A DNA stretch of 64,000 nucleotides, from contig CAIIXF020000002.1 of the NCBI GenBank assembly GCA_903813345.2, forward strand, positions 7,587,555 to 7,651,554, read 5' to 3'. Positions within the stretch are counted from its first letter, which is position 1; every line of letters begins with the position of its first letter. Source of the stretch: Owenia fusiformis (lineage: Eukaryota > Annelida > Polychaeta > Sabellida > Oweniidae). The position numbers and the translations under genes are program-made. Below the pieces are notes generated by a model. The model did no database searches and was not told where the DNA came from. It saw only the letters and a program-made list of their open reading frames with translations. Positions 1 through 11,725 of this stretch are shown here, piece by piece.

Positions 1-19
1 TTATATGGAAAAAGAGAAT

Positions 20-210
20 ATTCTAGGGGTTAAAGAATACAGTTGACACAATTTGAGAAATAATTGGCATACATATGAAACATATCCAAAACAGCATTTA
101 TATTATATTATTCAAAAGCGTTCGTAATCAATGATTCAAAGCCCTCTGAAGTTTGAAAAATAAAAATACCTGGGTGTTAATCTATAGGTAATCCTTAAAA
201 ATGAGAATGT
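20..210 (+). repeat. Partial copy of the long terminal inverted repeat of the 20-26 kb transposon
   Basis: This stretch reads in the same direction as the right terminal repeat at 26073-26399. It starts at the inner boundary (ATTCTAGGGG) and shares the module around AAAATACCTGGGTGTTAAT. Similarity stops near 208, so it is a diverged fragment. No transposase lies next to it in the window. Confidence 0.7.
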
Positions 211-265
211 GTCTAAAACGCCTGTTTCCTTAGTAACCACAAAAATTTAGTGTTGAGAAGTAGAA

Positions 266-2890
266 AAGGTGAAAATGAACTGAACCCACTGTTCGTTTTA
301 AATTTGTCTATGAGCTGAATCCAATGTTTGGTTTAAATTAATAGTGTCTATGAACTGAATCCACTGTTTGGTTTAAATTGATAGTGTCTATGAACTGAAT
401 CCACTGTCTGGTTTAAAATTGATAGTGTCTTTGAACTGAATCCACTGTTTGGTTTAAATTGATAGTGTCTATGAGCTGAATCCACTGTTTGGTTTAAATT
501 GATAGTGTCTATGAACTGAATCCACTGTCTGGTTTAAAATTGATATTGTCTATGAACTGAATCCACTGTTTTGTTTAAATGGATAGTGTCTATGAACTGA
601 ATCCACTGTTTGGTTTGAATTAATATTGTCTATGAACTGAATCCACTGTTTAGTTTAAATTGATATTGTCTATGAACTGAATCCACTGTTTGGTTTAAAT
701 TAATATTGTCTATGAACTGAATCCACTGTTTAGTTTAAATTGATAGTGTCTATGAACTGAATCCACTGTTTGGTTTAAAATTGATAGTGTCTGTGAGCTG
801 AATCCACTGTTTGGTTTAAATAAATATTGTCTATGAACTGAATCCACCGTTTGGTTTAAAATTAATATTGTCTATGAACTGAATCCACTGTTTTGTTTAA
901 ATTAATAGTGTCTATGAACTGAATCCACTGTTTGGTTTAAAATTGATAGTGTCTATGAGCTGAATCCAATGTTTGGTTTAAATTAATAGTGTTTATGAAC
1001 TGAATCCACTGTTTTGTTTAAATTGATAGTGTCTATGAACTGAATCCACTGTTTTGTTTAAATGGATAGTGTCTATGAACTGAATCCACTGTTTGGTTTA
1101 AATTAATATTGTCTATGAGCTGAATCCACTGTTTGGTTTAAATTGAAAGTTTCTATGAACTGAATCCACTGTTTGGTTTAAATTAATATTGTCTATGAAC
1201 TGTATCCACCGTTTGGTTTAAATTGATAGTTTCTATGAGCTGAATCCACTGTTTGGTTTAAATTAATATTGTCTATGAACTGAATCCACCGTTTGGTTTA
1301 AATTGATAGTGTCTATGAACTGAATCCACTGTCTGGTTTAAAATTGATAGTGTGTATGAGCTGAATCCACTGTTTGGTTTAAATTAATATTGTCTATGAA
1401 CTGAATCCACTGTTTGGTTTAAATTAATATTGTCTATGAACTGAATCCACTGTTTGGTTTAAATTGATAGTTTCTATGAGCTGAATCCACTGTTTGGTTT
1501 AAATTAATATTGTCTATGAACTGAATCCACCGTTTGGTTTAAATTGATAGTGTCTATGAACTGAATCCACTGTCTGGTTTAAAATTAATATTGTCTATGA
1601 ACTGAATCCACTGTTTGGTTTAAATTGATAGTTTCTATGAGCTGAATCCACTGTTTGGTTTAAATTAATATTGTCTATGAACTGAATCCACCGTTTGGTT
1701 TAAATTGATAGTGTCTATGAGCTGAATCCACTGTTTGGTTTAAATTGATAGTGTCTATGAACTGAATCCACTGTTTAGTTTAAATTGATATTGTCTATGA
1801 ACTAAATCCACTGTTTGGTTTAAATTAATATTGTCTATGAACTGAATCCACTGTTTAGTTTAAATTGATAGTGTCTATGAACTGAATCCACTGTCTGGTT
1901 TAAAATTGATAGTGTCTATGAGCTGAATCCACTGTTTGGTTTAATTGATAGTGTCTATGAACTGAATCCCCTGTCTGGTTTAAAATTGATAGTGTCTATG
2001 AGCTGAATCCACTGTTTGGTTTAAATTGATAGTGTCTATGAGCTGAATCCACTATTTGGTTTAAATTGATAGTGTCTATGAACTGAATCCACTGTCTGGT
2101 TTAAAATTGATAGTGTCTATGAACTGAATCCACTGTTTGGTTTAAAATTGATAGTGTCTATGAGCTGAATCCACTGTTTGGTTTAAATTAATATTGTCTA
2201 TGAACTGAATCCACCGTTTGGTTTAAAATTAATATTGTCTATGAACTGAATCCACTGTTTTGTTTAAATTAATAGTGTCTATGAGCTGAATCCACTGTCT
2301 GGTTTAAAATTGATAGTGTCTATGAGCTGAATCCAATGTTTGGTTTAAATTAATAGTGTCTATGAACTGAATCCACTGTTTGGTTTAAATTGATAGTGTC
2401 TATGAACTGAATCCACTGTTTTGTTTAAATTGATAGTGTCTCTGAACTGAATCCACTGTTTGGTTTAAATTGATAGTGTCTATGAACTGAATCCACTGTC
2501 TGGTTTAATTGATAGTGTCTATGAACTGAATCCACCATTTGGTTTAAATTGATAGTGTATATGAACTGAATCCACTGTTTTGTTTAAATTGATAGTGTCT
2601 ATGAACTGAATCCACTGTTTGGTTTAAATTGATAGTGTCTATGAACTGAATCCACTGTCTGGTTTAATTGATAGTGTCTATGAATTGAATCCACCGTTTG
2701 GTTTAAATTAATAGTGTCTATGAACTGAATCCACCGTTTGGTTTAAATTGATAGTATCTATGAACTGAATCCACTGTTTGGTTTAAATTTATAGTGTCTA
2801 TGAACTGAATCCACTGTTTTGTTTGAATTGATAGTGTCTATGAACTGAATCCACTGTTTGGTTTAAATTGATAGTGTCTATGAACTGAAG
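266..2890 (+). repeat. 40-bp minisatellite array, about 65 copies
   Basis: The unit is about 40 bp, built around GAACTGAATCCACTGTTTGG and TTTAAATTGATAGTGTCTAT. Units differ at a few recurrent positions: GAACTGA or GAGCTGA, TTTGG or TCTGG or TTTTG, GATAGTGT or AATATTGT, and TAAATT or TAAAATT. The last change makes some units 41 bp. Stops occur within the unit, so it is not coding. The same unit recurs at 9781-10239 and 29437-29530, and once at 3459-3484. Confidence 0.95.
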
Positions 2891-3479
2891 CTAAAACTTT
2901 AAGACCCTTGTCATAGCCAAGCGTTAAAACATTTTATGTTTTACGAGCGAGTGTAAATCCATCGGTTTTAGGTACAATAGCTCTTAGCCCGGTTTTTTGC
3001 GTTGCGCCGAACGAAACATTCGAAACTTCCTATTTACATATGTCGCATGGTCCTTTCTTATGTCTTATCCGTCCCTTGTTCCCAATATCATCCCAAAATA
3101 TTATTGACAAATTATCCTAATTTATGCATACAATCTTCCTGCTCTCTTTCATGCTTTTAACAATGCCGTCTTGGGACATATTTTTGTGAAACCGATGCAT
3201 TCTTTAGCACAAAGTATAGAAACGGGGAAGGAATAGCTACTATATTGACTGAGCCGTCCTTCAACCAGTTCTGATCTTTTTAATTTTGCATGTATACCTT
3301 CATATCTTTAAGACGTTTTAGAAAAACAGGTGTAAACTCAATCATATTTCGTAAGACCATGGACGTTTTGAAAATGGTGGTGTAAACTCAACATAGTTTT
3401 TCTAAAACGTTTTAGCCAAGACGTCTTTGAATGCCGCGCGTAGTGTAAATAGGGCTAGTGTCTATGACCTGAATCCACT
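2891..3479. other. Spacer without recognised gene
   Basis: The sequence looks unique. The arms TGGTGTAAACTCAA and CAGGTGTAAACTCAA occur about 50 bp apart near 3325-3395. A lone, changed minisatellite unit at 3459-3484 leads straight into the duplicated flank of gene A. I see no coding region. Confidence 0.5.
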
Positions 3480-4878
3480 GTTTGCGTGTTTCGTAATTAG
3501 TCGTTCACTGTTGTTTTATCTTCCAATAATTGCCTATCACAGCACTTCTGACGGGATTAGGCCTACCTTCTGTGAATGGCGCTGACTTTGATTAGATGAA
3601 CATTAATTGCCTGGGCTGCTCCCTTTGTTTTCATTAATATGAATTTAAAATCCGATTAGGTTTTCTCGTTACATCTTAGTCACCTGTTATTGGTCCTTAA
3701 TATCGGCTGATTGATAGTGTAATACAATATCTTAGAGTAAAAATAATCTTGATTTACGTCATTGAAAATTAAAAATTCATTCAGACTGATGTCATATTTG
3801 GAATCTACATGTAAAATTACATCTAGTAATGTGGTTTTGAAAAGAGTTTATCAACTTTGAAAATTTAATTTTCTCCGAAAACGTGACTTCTAGGTCGGGG
3901 AGGTTCCCCACAGACCCCATGTTGTAAAATCACAGAAAGTGAAGTATCTTATGTTGGGCATATAATATTTTCTTTTACTTGACACATTTTAATTTGTATA
4001 ACTATCAGCATCTTAGTAATTGACATCCCTTTGTGAGTTTGTTTTGTTTTGATATCCTCGTTGTTCCAACTCTCGATCATTGTGTGTATGAACTGAAATC
4101 AATTCTCCTTTGATTTATGTTTTACGTGATCTTCAATTTTTGATTTTGCGTAAACAGCAAGTGTATACATCGAGGTTATTTACTTTGAGGGATTCAATAT
4201 GGGTTTTTTCCGAGGCAGGGACAATATGATATTTCTCGAGGGCCCGGAGAGCCACAGGGAAATATCATATTGTCACGAGGAATAAACCCATTATTAATCC
4301 CGACCAGTAAATAATCTTTTAATCCATGATATTAGTGACTGCATGAAATTATGAGTTATAATCCATATATGTGAAAGTATCGAGTTGGAACCCTTAGAGG
4401 TAAATACAAAAGGAAAATGAAAATGTCGCGATCTACATTCTTGTACTTTTAAAAGTAGGTTACGCAACTGTCTTAATTTTCAAAATTGTAGAAAATGATT
4501 GATCTTTACCTGATAATCAAGGTACATATTCGATGTAAGCATAAAAATGACTAAATATCAACCCAATAATATGTGGCGTTTAGCAATTAAGTTGAAGGTT
4601 ATGATGGGATTATGGATACCGTCAATCAGATCATGATATCCGAATAGCGTAAACCATGTTTATAATAGTTAATCAACACGAGACTATTGTATTGTATTAG
4701 TTATTTACCGCATACTTTGTTCGAGAAAGTTAATGTTTTAAGTTTTGAGGTGGAGTGAGGGGTCAACCTCAAATGAAATAACGTGTATTGATATGCTCCC
4801 TTAAAACACAGTGCAATAAATTACTTGTAGTCTCAATATATTAATCACATTTGAAAGCAACAAGATAATGGCAACACG
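3480..4878 (+). other. Upstream flank of SMB gene A, triplicated
   Basis: This flank aligns nearly base for base with 12485-12900 plus 15377-16469 (copy B). It also aligns with 29535-30545 plus 32750-33656 plus 35233-35383 (copy C). It is the uninterrupted version and serves as the empty-site reference for insertions in B and C. A hairpin lies at 4220-4274. The last 150 bp before the gene are the best conserved and contain GTGAGGGGTCAACCTCAAATG. No obvious canonical TATA box was found. Confidence 0.85.
4220..4274. repeat. Hairpin with GC-rich loop (copy A)
   Basis: The 15-bp arms GACAATATGATATTT and AAATATCATATTGTC are perfect and flank a loop rich in GGGCCC. The hairpin is repeated at 15787-15841 and 30380-30434. 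Confidence 0.85.
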
Positions 4879-4909
4879 ATGTTCCGCTTTGTCGCTAATG
4901 CAAGCCTGA
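4868..4909 (+). promoter_or_regulatory. Out-of-frame upstream ORF overlapping the SMB gene A start
   Basis: An ATG 11 nt before the main start opens a 13-codon frame that ends at a TGA inside the gene. The same overlap is kept at 16459-16500 and 35373-35414. If the mRNA starts upstream of it, a scanning ribosome would meet this ATG first. A regulatory role is inference. Confidence 0.45.
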
Positions 4910-6738
4910 TATTGGGACTTATGCACTTTTTATTCGTATGCCCCCAATACCAAAGGCACAGCTACCAAATCGAGGATAAAGCGAAGAGAGAAACAACAAG
5001 GCATGGTGCAGAGCTCAACATTTTAGAAAATGATTCAGAAGAACGCAAAACGCTATTTTCACGCGATACGAAATCTGATGTTTATTTCCCTGCTTCGAGC
5101 TCGAGAGAAAAGAGGGAAATTCAAAACGAAGCATGCGAGTCGGTTGACATAGATTTCAATTGTAATGATACGAAAAGATCTTGCCGGGAGCGTTGTGGTG
5201 ACAAGGTAACAATGGAAAATGCGACGAGCTTTGTTTGTCACTGTGATGAGTTATGTCAACATTACGGTGACTGTTGTAAAGATTATGGACAACAATGCCG
5301 AGGTTGTAATGCTACTGAACGAGGTGTCGACACAAACCAGACCTTCTTTGATATCCCAACTGACGACGAAAGGTGTGCCCCTCTTTCTGTTCATAACACA
5401 CAACGCTCAGACTACCAATGTACGCGTGTTCAAAGAGCCGGTCGGGTGTTCCTGAAAGCAAGTTGTCACACTGACTTTAAGGGATCTGCATTGGAGAAAA
5501 AGTGCTTCGGTGACGGTGAGCCATTCTCAAATATTCCCTGCTACGATGTGATTAAACGTACACACTACAAGAACAAATATTGCGCCGAGTGTGATTACGT
5601 AAAAGCAGTGAAGTTTTGGAGACCAAAAATCGAATGCCTCCATGGTGAACACTTTAACAAATTAAAAGTTGGAAGCTTAAATATCCCTCGAATCAAAGAA
5701 TTGATTGAGGATTCGGGAGATATTGGTAGTGGGTGTAGATACGAATATTTGGAACCATTGTTGGACACATACGATCGCGAGGATATTCGGGGGTCTTCGC
5801 GTCCTTGCTTTAGCACGATTTCGGAGTGTGGATTGTGCAAGGACTCACGTCTGGAAGCACTTTGTCATTCCCATGGTTTAGATCCAATTCAAGAAATTAA
5901 TATTTTTCATAATATGTACTGTTGGAAATGCAATCCGCAGTTACATTATGTATCGAACTCGCGAATATACCCTGATCTATGTCGATTGGTCGATAGCTCC
6001 GACGGAAGGTTTTTTTTACCTGAGCATTTACCACTTGTTTCATTTCAAATTTTAATGGACGTTACGGGAGACACCATCAACGTGAGGACTGTTGCAAATG
6101 AACAACATACGAGGATAGCTGAAGTGGAACTTGCTTGTTCTGATGACCTGGTTCAATGCCGATTGAAACGATGCCTTGGCAATTTGAAACTCGATGGGGA
6201 TCAATGTATTATTCGTGACATTGTTGTGAAAGTGGCGATCACTTGTAGAATGCTGATGTGGTCAAATTCAAATTTCATCTCGGCTTACATCAATTCACAA
6301 ATACTATTTGAAATTTTCCCACCGCTTCGCGTTGTTTCCGATCATATAACCATTAAGATCGATGGCAATTGGATAAACAAGGCGTTCACATTCGATGTTT
6401 TATTTCAAGACAAACCAAATGTTTCGGAAACAATCAACAAAACAATGGCGAACAGCATTGGTCAGTTGGAGGAGAAATTGAACAATTTTCTTCTTTCAAA
6501 CAATATGTCTAATGACGCAGTTCTCGGTGGCATCAAGTACAATGTCGTCTCAGTTCCTGAGAGGGCAGATTCTACGGTGGCCCAAAATAGATCAGCAGCG
6601 ACAGTTAGTGCAGTGGCCACAGGTACAAAATCAGCACACAACTCCGCTGATACAACAACAGGGACATTCATATTACGGATGTTGATGTGGTTTTTGATTT
6701 TCAGAATCATCATTCACGTGCGCACGAACATGACTTGA
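4879..6738 (+). CDS. Somatomedin-B domain membrane protein, paralogue A (619 aa)
   Basis: This is an intact single-exon gene. Residues 1-20 form a hydrophobic signal peptide. A REKR furin-type site lies at about residues 76-79, so the N-terminal propeptide may be removed. Residues 102-140 match the eight-cysteine somatomedin-B pattern (C102, C106, C120, C122, C126, C132, C133, C140) with the hallmark GDCCKDY. A long cysteine-rich region follows. Its YKNKYCAEC stretch resembles the extracellular part of invertebrate Mth-like or SMB-bearing adhesion GPCRs. A hydrophobic segment at about 592-614, with only a few residues after it, suggests a single-pass membrane protein. No seven-helix region follows, so this may be a receptor ectodomain that stands alone. 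Several N-glycosylation sequons are present. Ligand and function are unknown. Paralogues at 16470 and 35384 are very similar. Confidence 0.85.
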   Translation: MFRFVANASLILGLMHFLFVCPQYQRHSYQIEDKAKRETTRHGAELNILENDSEERKTLFSRDTKSDVYFPASSSREKREIQNEACESVDIDFNCNDTKRSCRERCGDKVTMENATSFVCHCDELCQHYGDCCKDYGQQCRGCNATERGVDTNQTFFDIPTDDERCAPLSVHNTQRSDYQCTRVQRAGRVFLKASCHTDFKGSALEKKCFGDGEPFSNIPCYDVIKRTHYKNKYCAECDYVKAVKFWRPKIECLHGEHFNKLKVGSLNIPRIKELIEDSGDIGSGCRYEYLEPLLDTYDREDIRGSSRPCFSTISECGLCKDSRLEALCHSHGLDPIQEINIFHNMYCWKCNPQLHYVSNSRIYPDLCRLVDSSDGRFFLPEHLPLVSFQILMDVTGDTINVRTVANEQHTRIAEVELACSDDLVQCRLKRCLGNLKLDGDQCIIRDIVVKVAITCRMLMWSNSNFISAYINSQILFEIFPPLRVVSDHITIKIDGNWINKAFTFDVLFQDKPNVSETINKTMANSIGQLEEKLNNFLLSNNMSNDAVLGGIKYNVVSVPERADSTVAQNRSAATVSAVATGTKSAHNSADTTTGTFILRMLMWFLIFRIIIHVRTNMT

Positions 6739-6945
6739 GATATAGTGATAAGACATACACCCACTAGGGTGTCATTATCACTGATATGTATATATGTTTA
6801 TTAAGATATAGAGATATAGACTGAGATATTAAGATATAGACAGATCAAGATATGGACTGAGATATTAAGACATAGACTGAGATATTAAGATGTATCGAAA
6901 TATCGACAGAGATATCAAGATATAGGCAGAGATAGTGAGTAATTT
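6739..6945 (+). repeat. 20-bp satellite downstream of gene A
   Basis: These are imperfect repeats of a 20-bp unit, GAGATATTAAGATATAGACT, which begin shortly after the stop codon. The same satellite follows gene B (18360-18735, longer) and gene C (37220-37450). Array length therefore differs between the paralogous segments. Confidence 0.85.
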
Positions 6946-6971
6946 GAATCTGATTTTTTCAAATGAATGTT

Positions 6972-7430
6972 AATACAGTAGAACCTGTGTGTAAGTGGAA
7001 CGCCCTCCGTTCTGCCAAAAGTGTTTCGCTGAGGAGGTGTTCCACTTACGGAGGTTTTGGGTTCTTAGTCCTCCTCATTCTGCCAGTCTTTGGCACAGAG
7101 ATTTGGCAATTAAGTTTAAGACTTGTTCCTAATAATTCATTTGTTTTTAACTGACATTCTTATTCTACCTATCAAGTTTGAAACAACACATGTCCATCTC
7201 TACAGGAGGTTGATCCAAATTTGCTGCATGATAATCTTATGAAATCCTACTTTGCTGATTATCAAATTAATTAGTGGTAGCATCGCATGTTGATCTCTAT
7301 AGGAGGTTGATCCAATTTGCTGAATGGTAATCCGTTAAAACCCTAATTTGCCAAGTATCACATTATAACCTGTTTTCAGATACCAAGATAATACTGTAGG
7401 AGGTTAATTCTGTTTATATAGAGTATCAAT
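6972..7430 (+). mobile_element. pogo/Tigger-like MITE (copy A)
   Basis: The element starts TACAGTAGAACCTGTG with a TA target base pair, which resembles pogo/Tigger ends. An internal inverted pair, GTAAGTGGAAC and GTTCCACTTAC, follows. Copies lie at about 18779-19420 and 37490-37760. No transposase is present. Confidence 0.5.
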
Positions 7431-7902
7431 ATTGAAATGAATATGCTATTTGTTTAATTTGCTTAATTGTTATCTATTTTGGTTTTTATTTTGTTTTAAT
7501 TTTTGAATACTTTTTGTAAAATCAACCAAACTTTCTTTTGTATAACTATAATATTGAGAGGTCTAAATGGAATGTAGACGTATGTACCTAAGAAAATGTT
7601 GTATATGCTAGTTTGTTCCAACAAGATTCGAAAAGATATTTTATTTCATTCTCGGGAATTGGTAGAAAGGAACAAAAAACAAATGCACAATAAAACAAAA
7701 ATGTTAACAATAACGTTTAAATAAATATACTTAAATAATTTTCGCATTAAATTGTTGCCAATCCGTCAACATTACATAAAGGACCGTGTTTTTTACAGAG
7801 TATTTTTTAGTTGGTTTAAGAGAAAAACATTAAATGCAAACTTAATGCACCCGTCAGTTTTAATTACTTAAAGCATTTATGTTCTGGATTTTACCGGGTT
7901 TT

Positions 7903-7953
7903 AGGAGGACCAAGCCGAAGGCCGACAGGCCCGAAGTTATTAATTCTCCTAAG
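7903..7953. repeat. Short hairpin with GAAGGCC/CAGGCCC loop
   Basis: Arms TTAGGAGGA and TTCTCCTAA surround a loop reading CCGAAGGCCGACAGGCCCGA. It belongs to the group of hairpins that share this kind of loop but have different stems. The copy at 43515-43570 has a partly changed loop. Confidence 0.6.
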
Positions 7954-8735
7954 GCCCAGTGTGAATGGCTTATCTTACTTAATCCCCACACTGACTCTTA
8001 TGAAATGTAAATGGCCTAATGATCCAATTTAAGGAAAATTTGATTTTTTGTATTGACTATGTGTTGAGAAGTGAGTTGGTGTAATTAGTTCGATCAACTT
8101 CAGTGCACTGCATGTAGCAGACCATGTACAGTTAAAATTGTATTTCTTAAATTCTTACTATTCAACTACTAAGTGGGTGAAAGGGTTTAATTAGTTGAGC
8201 TTCAGTGCACTGCATGTGCCAGTCCAGGTGCAAACATTAGGCCAAAAACTACCAATCATCTTTTGTGCCACACTGGTTTTGGGGCTTGCCAACTGTCCAT
8301 TCTTTATAACCAATAGAAAAATAATGCAGTCTTCTTTGTTACAGCTGTATATTCTTTGAAATAAACTATAATTCACTCCATTTTGTTGCTATTCAGACTT
8401 GAATAACATGTTTTTGTGGTTTCGATGTTTGGTAGTGGTTGTCCAGAGGCGATGACAAACATGGTGAACTGATACGGTTTCTTTATACATATATTCTAGA
8501 TACAGTTGTTTAATGGGATATTGAGGTATGTTATTGCCTTTTGTTCTCTCGCTAATTGCATTTCTTCTTTGTTTAGCTGATAAATAGTCAATACGTTTAT
8601 TTATCGTATGATCTGTAAAATGAAGCCCTCTTAATGGTCAGTTCTTGTGCTGTACCAATCTGTATTGCTACTGAGGTTGTCCCCGTTGACAATCTCCGTC
8701 GCAATACAAAAAATATTGGTACGGAGGGGACAATC

Positions 8736-8867
8736 TTATTGAATGATTTGAAGTGCAATACAGGATATATTCAGGATATTATGTATTGGCACTCGACTTC
8801 GTCTCGTTCCAATACAAACTTTCTCGAGCAGAATATATCCTGTATTGCACTTCAAATCATTCAATAA
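8736..8867. repeat. Inverted repeat, 37-bp perfect arms
   Basis: The arms at 8736-8772 and 8831-8867 are exact reverse complements. They are separated by 58 bp that contain CATTGG-like motifs. The duplicated copy near 44270 does not carry it, so it looks like an inserted foldback element. Confidence 0.8.
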
Positions 8868-9094
8868 CTCATAATATTCAGTTCATTTAGAGCTTCTTTT
8901 GGACAACAAATTAGGTATTGCTATTGAGGTATTTCAATCGAGATGTTTGTATGTATGTATGAGAAGTACCTTGCCACGAAGGGGAAATTGGCCTGTCGAC
9001 GACCAGCGCATAATCCCTACATGTATATAGTATCACAGAAGATCACGAATACTGATAAACAATGCATGGACATTAATGGAAGTAGAGTGAAATC

Positions 9095-9217
9095 AAAATC
9101 ACTCCAGGGACTTTACAATTTTGGTCGAAGTGCTTTCAAAACTAAGTCAAACATCCTGGTTCAGCCAGACTTAAGAGGGCATTTTGACCATGACTGTAAA
9201 GTCCCTGGAGTGATTTT
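9095..9217. mobile_element. 123-bp MITE with 23-bp TIRs
   Basis: Perfect 23-bp inverted ends at 9095-9117 and 9195-9217 contain the core TCACTCCAGGGACTTTACA. The duplicated segment at about 44605 lacks the element, which supports a recent insertion into copy 1. Confidence 0.75.
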
Positions 9218-9780
9218 AATGAAACCCTAATCCACTAAACATTATATGAAGATGATTTGTTGCTGTGGCAGTCGTCCCTGACGGCGTTTTTCGTATCTTT
9301 CTAATACTAATGTCTTTTGAGCAGTTGTCCAAGGCATCATGTTTTACAACTAACTAACAGAATGAGGTATACATACACAGTCTCTTCTTTCTTTCCTGAA
9401 AAAACGAACACAATTGAACAAGTATTTTCCAAGATATAGTGATTTCTTTAGGTTGCGTTTTTAACACCCTGCAGTAAGATATTTGACACATAATCAGGCA
9501 AAATACGTCTATGAACTGTATATTGGGCCAATTTCAGTGTGTAGCTTTCTTCGGTCAGATAATGTTGGCTCATATATGAACAAGAACCCCCCGACGTAAA
9601 CTTGCGTGTATTGAAGAATAATAGGGACTTATATAAAATTCGTTAATATACCTACGCCGTACACTCCCATCAATGAGTTTGGCAACCTTAGCTCCCACAT
9701 TGAACTACGTATTGAAGCGTCTTTACGTTTGCATTTTTATTTACTGAACCTGCGATGGAAAAATGTTGAAGGAAAGGTAA

Positions 9781-10239
9781 ATCCACTGTTTGGTTTAAAT
9801 TGATAGTGTCTATGAACTGAATCCACTGTCTGATTTAAATTGATAGTGTCTATGAACTGAATCCACTGTCTGGTTTAAATTGATAGTGTCTATGAATTGA
9901 ATCCACTGTTTGGTTTAAATTGATAGTGTCTATGAACTGAATCCACTGTCTGATTTAAATTGATAGTGTCTATGAACTGAATCCACTGTTTGGTTTAAAT
10001 TGATAGTGTCTATGAACTGAATTCACTGTCTGGTTTAAAATTGACAGTGTCTATGAACTGAATCCACTGTTTGGTTTAATTGATAGTGTCTATGAACTGA
10101 ATCCACTGTTCGGTTTAAATTGATAGTGTCTATGAACTGAATCCACCGTTTGGTTTAATTGATAGTGTCTATGAACTGAATCCACTGTTTGGTTTAAATT
10201 GATAGTGTCTATGAACTGAATCCACTGTTCGGTTTAAAT
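9781..10239 (+). repeat. 40-bp minisatellite, second array, about 11 copies
   Basis: The unit is the same as at 266-2890 and ends abruptly in a LINE fragment at about 10240. The duplicated copy at about 45480 has no array at this site. Units are more uniform than in the first array and mostly carry the GATAGTGT variant. Confidence 0.95.
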
Positions 10240-10249
10240 TCTCGAAATC

Positions 10250-10894
10250 GCTATTCCCTCTTCAAAAGAGGAGACGCGAAAATCTTTCCTTATAAGGTCA
10301 AAATATTTCCCATGATGCAGTTCGCGGAGGAACAAATTTATACTTCCTTGTTTTCCCTCATTCCCAAAAGTAGGTGGAAGAACATTGTGTTCACTCAAAT
10401 AACAAAGGTTCAAATGCAAGCGACATTCTTTAAATCGATCATGTACAAGGGACTAGGCTATTTTAGAATGGGTAATTTCGAGGTACTGAGGCCAGTTATA
10501 TGGTGGAATGTTGCAAGACGTTTTCCTGTTGCTTTTAATGGGTGCAAAATAATGGTGAAACTACTTATGGATGAACATTTGCTTAACTCCAAATATAGGG
10601 GTAGCGAGAATAAAACACTGTCATGTTTATTGTGCGACACCTACGAAAAAGAAGATGTGGAGCATTTTTTACTTAAATGCCCTTCAAATGAATATGTCAT
10701 AGATCAGAGAACAACTTAAAACTCATTGTTATGAATGGGATATCCAAATGAATGTTAAAAACCTCCTTGGCATTGGTACGGAAGAATGGCATTTTACAAA
10801 CGAACAAACACTTGAATGTCTAAAAGATATTGCATGTATAGTCATGCAACAATATACGTGCCGTCAGCGATATCTAACAAACGTATACACTTAA
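10250..10894 (+). pseudogene. 3' end of a non-LTR retrotransposon (LINE) ORF, frameshifted
   Basis: The frame from 10312 encodes the C-terminal part of a LINE polyprotein. It holds the WWNVARRFP stretch and then the zinc-knuckle-like pattern C-x2-C...H-x4-C (CLLCDTYEKEDVEHFLLKC) at about 10625-10680. It closes at 10719, but coding continues in another frame (IREQLKTHCYEWD onward) to a stop at about 10892, so one frameshift sits near 10700. Reverse transcriptase and endonuclease parts are missing. The first ~110 bp recur at 45487-45600, where they join different sequence. Confidence 0.7.
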
Positions 10895-11725
10895 TGTAAC
10901 TTCATTCAGTGGAGGAGGGTGGCCCTCAAGGGAGGTACATGGGACGACCATGGGACTATCCTCTCTCTCTGAAATTTAGTTAATATCTAACCATTATGGA
11001 TGGACAGTACCAAGCTTGGGGAAGGTACAATAATAAGCAATGCTTTCTTGTTCTTTTTGTTGATTGGTAGTTGCAACGTCAACGCGGCAGCCTGACGTTT
11101 TTGCAACAAACGATTGTGTCTCTTAAGCAGCCTGTACATTTTTGGTTTTACTCGCATATTTGTATTTATATTTATGTACATTTACTATACATACTAATTT
11201 AGAATTGTACCATATGGCAACACCACCAACCTTTAATTAACATAAATTGTATATTTATTTTACTAGCCTACAACACATTGAAAGAAATCTCATACTTTCA
11301 TACAGTACTGCAGTACCGACCTTTGGGAAGGTACGATGATATGCTATGTCTTCTTTTTGATTTTATAGAAAATGCAGCTCCATAATGTCATTTTTTGATT
11401 AATCTCAACAGTGTTAGGTAACAGGTCTATTTAGGCCTACGGCGTTCGTCTACGCGGTAGCTAGGCGTCGTCGCCGGTTAAAAAAACAAACAAAACAAAC
11501 AACAAAGCAATGAGCGTTTGTAAAATATAGTTACTTTTTTTATAATTGCGTTACAATTAGGTGCTAGGCCAATCTTGGTCGGCGGCGTGCGTCTACGCGG
11601 TAGCTAGGCGTCGTCGTCAGTTAAAAAGCAACGACATTGTTTGTTTAATTTGTAAATAGTGATTATTTTCAATTTAACATAATTTGTATACATGTATCTC
11701 CTTTATATAAAGGGCAATTAATATA
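10895..11725. other. Intergenic, with diverged GC-rich repeats
   Basis: There is no gene. GTACCAAGCTTGGGGAAGGTAC-like motifs occur at about 11008 and 11312. The GC-rich string TCTACGCGGTAGCTAGGCGT is present twice, at about 11451 and 11591. These suggest an old tandem or dispersed repeat. Confidence 0.45.

Larger units (their letters stand above)
7440..9640 (+). repeat. Segmental duplication D, copy 1
   Basis: From about 7640 this stretch aligns with 43120-44890 over most of its length. It includes TTCAGTGCACTGCATGT, the block before AAACTATAATTCA and the GTACCTTGCCA module. Part of it (about 7860-8400) is found again, more diverged, at 57590-58270. I see no gene; the short open frames here are not supported by any domain. 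Confidence 0.8.

Noticed and set aside
266-2890. CRISPR array
   Set aside because: Units are contiguous 40-bp repeats without unique spacers, and the DNA is eukaryotic.
8943-9230. 95-codon frame
   Set aside because: It runs through a 123-bp MITE with perfect inverted ends, and the duplicated copy at 44.6 kb does not keep the frame.
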